Made by a program: the position numbers and the translations under genes
Notes under the pieces: generated by a model
Told to the model about the DNA's origin: nothing
What the model saw: the letters and a program-made list of their open reading frames with translations, nothing else
The model's database searches: none
In this document: positions 54,926 to 64,000 of the stretch, one piece after another
Layout of the letters: each line of letters opens with the position of its first letter
Position numbering within the stretch: the stretch's first letter is position 1
NCBI GenBank assembly: GCA_015179025.1
Contig: WHUX01000145.1
Span: 62,001 to 126,000 of the forward strand
Direction: 5' to 3'
Source: Terfezia claveryi
Lineage: Eukaryota; Ascomycota; Pezizomycetes; Pezizales; Pezizaceae
DNA length: 64,000 nt

Positions 54926-57377
54926 CATCAGCAAAAAAAATATTTGCATCATGTGTCTTCCTATGTGTCGGACGCACAGGACGCATGGGATAGGAACTTA
55001 CAATCAGGATGCCAAACGCTTGGTACGCCAGCGTCGGGATGCAACACTCGTGCGCACTAGCATCGGGATGCAACACTCGTACGCACCAGTGCCCAGGATG
55101 CAACACAAGTGTGCTCCCACGCCTGGGACGCAACAGAAGCATGCTACCACTTCTTGGACGCAACATGAGACGGGCTGCTCGTCCCCAACGCTCTAGGTTC
55201 CACGTCTGGTGTTGCTGAACCAGAGCCCCAAATCGCTCCCCTCTACAATGCACACCCGCTCACCGCTTGCATCTACGACGCTCTAACATCAGCCAGCAAC
55301 GTACCACTATTGCAGCCATTGAATATGCATGGAGCAGAAATATCCATTGTATTCGCTAAAATTATATACACAGAAGTATTGAGCAATAGATATATATATA
55401 AAACATGCAATCGCTACTTCAATCGCTTTAACACTCGCTCTAATACTCGCTCTAATACTCGCTCCAATACTCGCTTTAATACTCGCTCTAATACTCGCTC
55501 CAATACTCGCTCTAATACTCGCTCTAATACTCGCTCCAATACTTGCTCTAATACTCGCTCTAATACTCGCTTTAATAACTCGTTCCAATAGTCACTCTAA
55601 TGCTAGTTGTAATGTGCTAGGATAGAGAGCAAAGGGAAAATGCACAGGGAAGGGAGGTATATATATAGGAAAACGATAGTTGCCAAGGCCGACTCCTAAG
55701 GCTGACAATTTAGACTTTCCGAGGACAATGAGATAAGCAATAACAAGAGAAGTGGCATGACAGTGATCAATGGCGCTCAGCCCCCTTTCGCCCGCGGGTA
55801 CCGTACTATTCAATGCCTGGCCTGGAAATAGTCATATTGGGCAATCGTAGTCGTGGTATTGCGATATGTGCGGAGTTCACGCTTTGTTATATGTTTCGTA
55901 GGAATTCATGCATTCGTGGGCTTATATATATATATGCGCGAGAAACTCGTGCTTTAGGAGACTTATATATATATATGCGAGAAATTCAGGCTTTTGGAGA
56001 TAAGCACGCGAATGCATGGATTTCTCGCATATATATATATATGTCCACAAAAGCATGAGTTTCTCGCACATATATATATAAGTCTCCAAAAGAACGAGTT
56101 TCTCGCACATATATATATATATATGCACGCGAATGCATGGATTTCTTGCATATATATATATATGTCCCCAAAAGCATAAGTTTCTCGCACATATATATAT
56201 AAGTCTCCAAAAGCACGAGTTTCTCGCACATATATATATATATATATGTACGCGAATGTATGGATTTCTTGCATATATAAATATATGTCTCCCAAAGTAT
56301 GACTTTCTCGCATATATATATATATATGCCTGCGAATTCATGCATTGCTTTATGTCCCCAAAAGCACGAGTTTCTCGCACATATATATATATATGCCTGT
56401 GAATGCATGAATTCCTACGAAACATATTACAAAGCATGAACTCCGCACATATCTCCATACAACGACTACGATTTCCCAATATGACTATTTCCAGGCCTGG
56501 CATTGAATAGTACGGCACTCGCGGGCGAAAGGGGGCTGAGCGCCATTGATCACTGTCATGCCACTTCTCTTGTTATCCCTTATCTTATTGTCTTCGGAAA
56601 GTCTAAATTGTCGGCCTTACCAGTCGGCCTTGGAAACTATGGTTTTCCTATATCTATACAACCCTTCCCCGCGCATTTTCCCTTCGCTGTCTATCCCAGC
56701 ACATTACGGCTAGCATTAGAGTGACTATTGGAGCGAGTATTACGGCGTGAATTAGAGCTAGTATTAGAGCGAGTATTGGAGCGAGTATTAGAGCAAGTAT
56801 TAGAGCGAGTATTAGAGCGAGTATTGGAGCGAGTATTAGAGCAAGTATTGGAGCGAGTGTTAGAGCGAGTATTAGAGCGAGTGTTAGAGCGATTGGAGCA
56901 GCGATTACATGCTCTATATATATATCTATTAATCAATACTTCTGTGTATATAATTATTAGTGAATACAAGGGATATTTCCGCTGCATGCATATTCAATGG
57001 CTGCAACAGTGGCTACGTACCTGGCCGATGTTAGAGCGTCGTAGATGCAAGCTGGTAGCGGGTGTGCATTGTAGAAGAGAGTGATTTGGGGCCCTGGTTC
57101 AGCAACGCCAGACGTGGAACCTATAGCGTTAACAACCTCAATTGAGTTGAGGACGCGATGGCAATGAGCTCTGACATCCAGACGTTGAGCTTATATCAAC
57201 CACCGTCTGGATGGCTTTTGGGGCCCCAATAGCGTCAGGACACAGTGCGGGCCCCGTTGTTGCGTCAGGATTGTAATGCAATACCCCGGGGCATCCGGAC
57301 GCACAGGACGCACAGGACGCAAAATCGCGTCTGGACGCTTAGTGGTGCGTCCTGACGCATATTTCTTTTTGCTGATG
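54926..57377. mobile_element. Foldback-like element FB2 (2.45 kb)
   Basis: Termini CATCAGCAAAAA and TTTTTGCTGATG are inverted, flanked by AA/AA. Removing the element and one AA restores the element C frame (TFSTPTRKKDLRG), which fixes the boundaries well. Arms 55190-55990 and 56400-57125 are reverse complements: unique block (CCACGTCTGG.GTTGCTGAAC), ATACTCGCTCTA array (55430-55590; mirrored 56730-56895), and GCCGAC...TTAGACTTTCCGA block. The centre (about 55915-56400) is TATATA and CGAGAAACTCGTGCTTTTGG units. No transposase. Confidence 0.85.
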
Positions 57378-58611
57378 AACTCCTACAAGAAAAAAGGATC
57401 TTAGAGGATTCCTTGAAATCGTTAATTATCTCAGCAGGTTTATTCCTGACTTGGCATCGTATGCAAGCACCCTGTCAGAACTGCAAGGAGAAACAAAGAA
57501 ATGGGAATGGATAGATACTCATAATGCAGCATTTGAAAAACTCAAGGAACTCGTGAATTCCCTATATGTTTTAAAACCCTGGAATAATGAATCTACTGAA
57601 CCCAAATATTTAGTCTGTGATGCTAGTGATGTAGGACTAGGATCTTGGATAGGTCAAGGACCGTTAACGCACATCAGACCATCATGCTTCCACTCTAGAA
57701 AATTTAATCTAGCACAACTCAATTATCCTACCTTTCAAAAGGAATTATTAGCAATTATTGACTCATTAAAATTTTTTGAAGCACAATTGAGAGGTCACAA
57801 GTTCACTATCCTTACCAACCACAAACCGTTAGTAACCTTCCATACTCAAACGCCTGCAAGTCAAAAATTGAGGCGATGGCAAGATTACCTAATGGAATTT
57901 GATACAGACATACAGTATACCGCAGGAAAGGAAAATTTGATAGCAGACGCTCTATCAAGAAAGCATAAATACTTGGACACTCCCACCACCGAGGACGATT
58001 ATATCTCCAACAGCATCGATCCTCCTAACCATACCTACAACCGCAACATCTCTACCAACGCTTTAAGAACTTTCCAATCACCAGAAACCTCTACTCAGAA
58101 CAATATGGTTTCTCGCGGAGCTATCAATTTCAAGCATGTCGACTGCGACTTCAATAAATGTCATGGAAGAGCCGAAGAACTTGGACACCATATCTTCTGT
58201 CCATACTTCGAGGGCATCCAGGATGAAGAAAGCGAATATGACATGATGAAGGAAGAAGAGTCCTCAGACGATGAGATACTATCCACCATACCAGAAGAAG
58301 TTTTCAGCGGGTATGATTGTATACCCAATATAAACAAGAACAAACCATTAACAGTTCTTGGGCTAAGATATAGGCCTCCATCTTCTGAAAACGCTGAACA
58401 AAACACCCTCGCTCCTGAAGAAGCAAAAGAAATTGCTATCGACCTGGCTCATAGCAATTGGCAACAACACAAAAGGATGCACTGGTCCTTTTGCCATGAT
58501 TTTTATTGTCCAGTTCATGGCAGCTCCCACGCCATGAACAACCGCATGTTCACCATCAAAACATGTGCAATCTGCAACCACCACGGACATGGCAGTTTGA
58601 ACTGTACCTGA
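57378..58611 (+). pseudogene. pol of C, part 2: RT end, RNase H and Cys/His-rich linker
   Basis: After FB2 the frame continues with KKDLRGFLEIVNYLSRFIPD, then RNase H (VCDASDVGLGSWIGQG, FQKELLAIIDSL, TNHKPLVTF with Asp changed to Asn, LIADALSRKH). The linker has VDCDFNKCHG...HHIFC (58144-58200), HWSFCHDFYCPVHG (about 58482-58520) and a true zinc knuckle CAICNHHGHGSLNC (58564-58605). TGA follows at 58609 and the frame moves by -1. Confidence 0.8.
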
Positions 58612-60473
58612 CAGCCTCAGTTCTTAAGAAGGAGAAGGAATTCCTTACGACTCGTATTACGCATATCTTATCCGCAAATGAGTCTCAAAAGGAACTAGCA
58701 CCAGTACAACAAACGCCAGCTTATCCACCTCTACCAGCTCTCAGCCGTAAAGAAGCTATCCAGGAAATCGGAGAATGGGCAAAAAGATAGATTACCAACA
58801 AGCCGACACGACCTACTCTCCAACCCAGCATTCAGTTCAGTAACCCTACTGAACAGATGACCAACCGACAAATGGAACAGGAGATCAGGAATACTCCTGT
58901 TGCCCCTCAACAACCATGAAATACATCTCAACAACCAGCTGCAACCACTAGCAGCAGTAACGCAATTCCAATCAACACCACCGCCGTCACCACTTGTTCT
59001 AAAAAGCGAGTAGCCATTGACGAAGATTTACCCTCCTTCATTCAAGATACCAAGACCTCCAGACAGCGTTGTGATTTCTGTAAGTTCTCAGGATATAATA
59101 CTTCTACATGCAAGGAGAAGAAACCCACCATCAATAACTTCAACATAAGGATCGAACCGACCCTCAACAAGCTCATTGAAGAGAAACACATCAGTGACGG
59201 ATGGGAAGACAACAAGGACTACTTCATCACATAGTGGCTTGACCAAGGTACAGGTATGAAAGCCGCATATCAATCATGCATGAAAGTATGTCCTATCTGG
59301 AAGAACTACTATGATACCTTTGTGAACCGTAAAGATCATAGAAGAAGAGACAGATTTTTGTATGTCAAGAACCGACAAGGACAAAGGAGACTAGTCTTGC
59401 CCTCTACCTTTAACATCAAAGGTAAGAACTATCTCGAATTGGTTATTAAAGATGCACAGTAAGCAACCGCTCATGGTGGCATTGAAAAAACGATGAAATA
59501 TCTTACTGACTGATATGATTGCTAGTCCTTTGTAGAACCAACTAAGGACTATATCAGAAGTTATGATACTTGTCAATGGAAAAAGTATTCCAACAAGGCA
59601 CCACTTGGACTCGTAACCCCATTATATGTACCAAGTAGGCCATGGACTGACATATCAATGGATTTTCTTAAGTTAGCACCTGTGTTTACTAAGTGTTCAA
59701 TTTTGTACCCGAATATTCCTGTTGAAGAAGATCATATAGTTTGTATTTCATAACTTTGGACGATTGTCGATAGACAATCAGGATTCAAGTTTCTTATTCC
59801 TGTCTCAGATAATTTCACAGCAGAACAATGTACTGCTACCTTTGATACTCATGTAATCCCGACTATGGGATACCCTTTCTGTATTGTTTTTGACCGCGAC
59901 ACTCTTTTTATGTCAATGCACTTTCAAGATTGGGCTAGGAATAAAGGAATCAAGTTGGAACCATCCACTGCATGTTATCCACGTGCAGACGGACAATCGG
60001 AAATTGTGAACAAAGAAATTCTACAAGTAGCAAGAGCCTGTAAAATCGAAGGATTTGATTGGCTACAGAAACTACTAGAGATACAGTTGAAACTTAACTC
60101 TAGGTATAATGCCGCTAGACAGAATAGTCCCTTTTCTACACTATTTGGATTTAATGCACATCTTGGTGTATCGATACTCCCATACCCCATTAATGCATAT
60201 ATACCAGCAAAAGAACGTCATGTGGTAACGTCTAAAAACCTATATGACGCAAAGAAGACTCAAGCATCTCAAGTGAACAAACGACTACCCAATACAGCTA
60301 AATTTTCAGTCAGACAACAAGTTATGCTTTCCTCAGAAAATATCAACCTATCAAACGTCTCACCCAAACTCAAACCAAAATGGCTAGGCCCATTTCCCAT
60401 TATTTCTAGTAATCGGAAACGCAATAACTATAGCCTAGACCTATCCAATCAACCTGACCTCCACCTCATATAA
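58612..60473 (+). pseudogene. pol of C, part 3: second knuckle and integrase
   Basis: A second knuckle-like motif CDFCKFSGYNTSTC (59070-59111) has Tyr at the His position. Integrase follows: zinc-domain remnants (HGGIEKTMKYLT...SYDTCQ), MDFLKL (first Asp), FDRDTLF (second Asp) and ADGQSEIVN (Glu kept) in 59865-60473, then the tail (KFSVRQQVMLSSENI ... KWLGPFPI). About eight stops or shifts occur. An extra segment between the first and second Asp (about 59690-59760) is longer than in family B. Confidence 0.8.
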
Positions 60474-60960
60474 ATACTTTTCATATCAGCAAACTCAAAC
60501 CTGCTATAAAAACGATCCTACCCAGTTCCCTACAGACAATCTTAGGAACCAGGACCAATTCAAGAAGATCGTTATGAAGTTGAAAAGATATTAGAATTTA
60601 GAACAGCTCCTCGAACTGGAGAAAGACAATATAAGGTAGATGGCTAGGATACTCTCTAAATATGATTCCTGGTAAACGCCAAGGATATCACCACCGAAAT
60701 TCTTCAAGACTTCTAGACACCAGAAGCATGGAAGACACATTCAAGAGACGTCTAAGAACTAAAGGAAAACAAGGACCATGAACTAGAGATGGACCCGAGC
60801 TCTCATCCAACAAGAACGAGATAGAATCATAAGTCAAGGAAACACTAAGGATATTCATGTTAATGCTAATGTATTAACAATACATCAAATCTTAGGACGT
60901 ATGGAAACCAATATGGCAGAACGAAAGAAGTAAGGATAGGAAATCCTTCTATGTGGGAAG
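60474..60960 (+). pseudogene. Degenerate chromodomain and 3' end of C
   Basis: DRYEVEKILEFRTAPRTGER followed by QYKV (about 60570-60640) matches the chromodomain of A1 (DRYEVESVLEFRS). Stops and shifts follow. The stretch to the LTR has charged codons (NTKDIHVNANVLTIHQI) and ends with the purine-rich ATGTGGGAAG. Confidence 0.65.
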
Positions 60961-61638
60961 TGTAATGAGAACGTTGTTTCATTGCTTATATAATTGATTA
61001 TATACTTTTGTATTTCCTATATTACTACTATGTTATGTAACTAAGCTCTCGGTGAAGGACTAGCCTTCTACCACCTTCTATTGCTTTATAAACGTCCATA
61101 GTACACGGAATTTGCCATGGGAAGTTCCATGGCACTTGCCATATGAAGACAACCTCATTATGGCCGCGTGACCTCTATTTAAGGCATGTAACTCATTACT
61201 ATGGCTACATGACCATTATTTAAGGCGTGTGACTCATTACTATGGCCACATGACCCTTTTTGAACAGCGCACCACCTTCTGGTATGCCACCCTTTATTGT
61301 ATTTATTTCCTTAGTCATCAGATCTCAGACGAGTATAAATAGGCCGCTGGATTCCCTCTGGAATCCACAGAGAAAGACAAGAAGCAACCAAGCAAGCACA
61401 TAGAGCAAGCAAGCCTATATTCTGATCAGATCAAGATCATATAGCTTAGATAGCACAAATCATATAAGATAGATTCCACCAGTTAATTACTGTTGCCTTC
61501 GGGAACGTCCCACATAGTAATCTCCCTACCCTTAGGAGGTCTTACCTCAGCAGAACTGAAATACACAAACGTCCGTGCCTACGGATATAGATTGTATAAA
61601 CGGTACCGAATGAATACTGTCTAGTACCATTCATTACA
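60961..61638 (+). repeat. 3' LTR of C
   Basis: TGTAATGAGAACG to CATTCATTACA, followed by ACACA. Nearly identical to the 5' LTR with a few single-base indels and transitions, including TATAAATA at 61334. Confidence 0.85.
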
Positions 61639-61643
61639 ACACA

Positions 61644-62321
61644 CCACGGATTGCTTGGATTAAAGTAATTCGTTTTGTGAGAATCAGATTGTGCAGAAAT
61701 TGATGAGGTATCAATGAATGTAATTCACATGAGCACGCAAGGCAGGGTAAGATTATATAGGAGAACGATGGGAGAATGGACGAAAGGTTAGCCACTAGTA
61801 GAACGTAGTTGAGAAATGGCGGTAAGGATTGAGCGGGAAGGAAAAGTTCAAGTCCATGATAGGAGGAGGAATCTGTGACAGGCAGGGCAATCCGTGACAG
61901 GAGGACGTATCCGTGGTTATGGAATCGTTGCCATTTCTCACTGTCCCATAGTCATCATGGAATTGCCTTAAGTTGTTATAGAATTAACTCAAGTTGTTAT
62001 GGAATTGTTTATTCTGGCAAATTACGTTTCACCCAAATTATGACCTCTTCTAACATTCCATTTCCTACCATCACAACTTAATATAACCTAAAAAAAAAAT
62101 AAAATAAAAAAAAACGGAGCTGATTGCAAGATATCTATCCCCCAAATACATAATACAACCCAAAAATATAACCCTATAGAAAAAGTCAAATGCCCTACTC
62201 CTGGCCTCTTCCTTCGGTTCCCCATACATTGTCAGAACACGATGACAATGTAGGCAATGCCAGCAGTATAGGTCATGCCGGAGGTGCAAGTGGTGCCGGC
62301 GAAGCAGGTGGTATCGCCGGC
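61644..62321. other. Intergenic between C and A2
   Basis: No gene recognised. GTGACAGGCAGGGCAATCC-like words repeat near 61875-61900 and GTTATGGAATTG-like words at 61916-62010. An A-rich stretch (AAAAAAAAATAAAATAAAAA) lies at about 62092. The minus-strand frame 62071-62343 has no protein character. Confidence 0.4.
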
Positions 62322-64000
62322 TATAAGGAAGTGGCTTACTCATACCCTATGACTAACTTTCTCCCTCACAAATGTATTTCTTATGTATTTTCTTACTCAG
62401 CAAGTATCTCAAAACACACAACATTCTGTGTGCTATCTACCTTGCTAATATTTCACATGTTATCACATGCTTTCACATACTTTCACATGCTTTCACATGT
62501 ATAAGTCTAAGTTAAGACTTAACCTATTTTGTACTAGATAGTATTTGGAAGTACTATCTAGAGGATCAGATGATGCTGATCTTTATCACATGTAAGGGTC
62601 AGATGATAGTGCACTGCCTCAGCACTGCCCCAGTACTGCCCCGTTGGAAATATATATAGTCCCCTGAATTTCCCTTCAGCTTACAGATAGTTAGAACTCA
62701 GAATATAGTTAGAGTACAATCAATATAGAAGTTCCACTGGTTAATCTTCTAAGTGCCTTTAGCACTCCTATACTACTTTACCTATTACAGTAATCTTATG
62801 CTACTGGTAATAACTTTAATAGTGAGGATTAATAATACACTATTAGTAATTACTTTGTAGTATATATTACTAGCCTGAGATTATCTGATTAGATAAGATC
62901 CTTATCTTATCTAATCTGATCTTCCAGTCCCCCAAACAACACTTTATATTTTTTTAACCTAAGAACTTGATTCTTACCTAACTAGGAAGGCCTGATCAAC
63001 CTTACCTAATCAACAAAGTTTCTACCAATAAGAGTAGAAACTTAAGCAAGTATAAGCCTACAGCACAAAGCATAGTAGCACCAAAGTCTGACAGTCAGCA
63101 GTAAGACTATCCTCCAAATATCAACAGTAAGACTATTCAACAAATAGCAACCAGTAAAAGCCTACAATAGTAGCAAAACAATATAAGAGGGCAATAATAA
63201 CTGTATTTAACTGGCAAATACAAAGAAAACAACAAACTACCTAATTTGGTAACTCTGAGACCTAGAAACTGCCTCAGAAGTCCAATAAGGTTGAGGATTA
63301 TAGGAACTAGTCCTATCAACATCCAAACTCCAGAAAGTATCCCACCCCACTCTCTACCTAGCCTAAAGAAAAATTGGGAATTCTCCCAGTAAGCAGAACA
63401 AGGAAAGTTTCTGTACCTTCCCTTCAAAAAGAACACAAGTACCTAGCAGTCCAACCCCTATCCTTCCACTCAACTTTCTTCCCAGCATTTAAAGGAAACC
63501 CTCCTTCTACAACAATCTCATCAACAAAATAACCCTTTTACCCTTCAACCTCCTCTCTCCCTTACCATAATCAACCTTAGTATCAGAAGCAACAGAAAGA
63601 GGATAAAAGGAAGTTGAAAGAAGTAGATCCTTCCTCATTAGGATCCACCTTAAAGAAAGCAGGAATAGAAGAAACAAGTCCAAGGAATTAGTAGTATAAT
63701 ATCTGATAGACATGGAGACTCCTAAACAAAAAAGTACTAGTGTAATAGAAGGAGGAGGAAGAGCTAGGAAAGCAGGAGAAAGGCAATGACAAGTGAGGAG
63801 CTAGAAGCACTCAAGGCTAAGTTAGTCAATACCCCTAAAAAGAAAGTTCCAACTAGGAAAGAGATTCCAGAAAAGGAAATAGAAACAAGGGAAATAGTCA
63901 TTGGGCCTAATTCATCAATGCCTGAAGTAAGGATTATAACACCTCCTGCAACAAAAGCCTTTTGGGATAAAAATGAGTCATCATGGTACCAAAGGATATC
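62322..64000 (+). mobile_element. Ty3/gypsy element A2, 5' part, runs off the window
   Basis: The LTR 62322-62948 begins TATAAGGAAGT (first G changed to A) and ends CACTTTATA, then the same leader as A1 with AAGGCCTGATCAACCTT near 62986. The antisense ATG at 63713 and the gag start region (ATA instead of ATG at about 63747) follow. Gag codons around 63790-64000 (TSEELEALKAKLVNTPKKKV) match A1. The 3' end lies beyond the window. Confidence 0.9.

Larger units (their letters stand above)
50220..61638 (+). mobile_element. Ty3/gypsy element C, complete but degenerate, with nested FB2
   Basis: LTRs 50220-50899 and 60961-61638 are flanked by perfect ACACA duplications (50215-50219, 61639-61643). 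Without FB2 (54926-57377 plus 2 bp) it is about 9.0 kb. Gag, protease, RT and RNase H segments from 51730 to 58611 are all in one frame when FB2 is removed, indicating a single gag-pol polyprotein ORF in the ancestor. It is related to family A in layout, protease motif, linker knuckles and antisense ORF. Confidence 0.9.

Noticed and set aside
55922..56518. Several open frames rich in Ile-Tyr (YIYIYI) on both strands
   Set aside because: They translate TATATA-rich repeats in the FB2 centre.
58564..58640. Programmed -1 frameshift after the linker knuckle in C
   Set aside because: The frame does change by -1 here, but no slippery heptamer or clear downstream stem is visible; a chance indel in a dead copy is simpler.

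Overview
The window looks like a repeat-dominated stretch of a filamentous fungal genome, most likely Pezizomycotina. The reasons are a GT...CTAAC...AG intron, a DUF3435-type (Starship captain-like) recombinase remnant, chromodomain Ty3/gypsy elements, a Tad-like LINE tail with RNase H, and transposon stop codons that mostly fit CpA-to-TpA (RIP-like) or CpG deamination. I lean weakly towards a truffle- or morel-like lineage, but nothing here proves it. I saw no rRNA, tRNA or CRISPR array.

Region 1 (1-14.4 kb) is a gene island. It holds one well-preserved gene, a two-exon Crinkler-type protein (SAM-like, P-loop NTPase, restriction-nuclease-like and HhH-like parts; 2262-5198), and one intact PD-(D/E)XK-like ORF (7541-8248). 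Around them lie broken genes: gypsy integrase-tail and copia RNase H fragments, a DUF3435 recombinase remnant, a second P-loop gene fragment and a trypsin-fold protease remnant (GDSGS motif). Small inverted and tandem repeats sit between these.

Region 2 (14.4-19.9 kb) starts with an inverted tandem array that cuts into the protease remnant. A LINE derivative follows that keeps a structured 5' region, an intact stand-alone RNase H ORF and an A-rich tail, but no endonuclease or reverse transcriptase. Degenerate GC-rich and AT-rich repeats come next.

Region 3 (19.9-39.9 kb) is a three-level nest. A foldback-like element (FB1) contains a complete plus-strand gypsy element (A1, target duplication ATGCA). 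A1 is split inside its integrase zinc domain by a complete minus-strand chromodomain gypsy element (B1).

Region 4 (40-64 kb) holds a second B copy (B2, target duplication AAAAC), a truncated relative (D), and a complete gypsy element C (target duplication ACACA). C is interrupted in its reverse transcriptase by a second foldback element (FB2); removing FB2 with a 2-bp duplication restores the C frame. A second A copy (A2) enters at 62322 and runs off the window.

The most notable signals are four. (1) Families A and C share an unusual plan: a retropepsin with D-x-x-T-x-G-G-D-L-I, nucleocapsid-type zinc knuckles between RNase H and integrase, and an antisense ORF starting head-to-head with gag. 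(2) Family B carries a textbook -1 frameshift signal (GGGAAAA, 5-nt spacer, stem-loop) at the gag/pol junction. (3) The foldback family has kilobase inverted arms built from nested minisatellites. (4) The LINE derivative keeps only RNase H. All elements seen look damaged; the window is mainly a record of successive insertions with a few surviving host genes.
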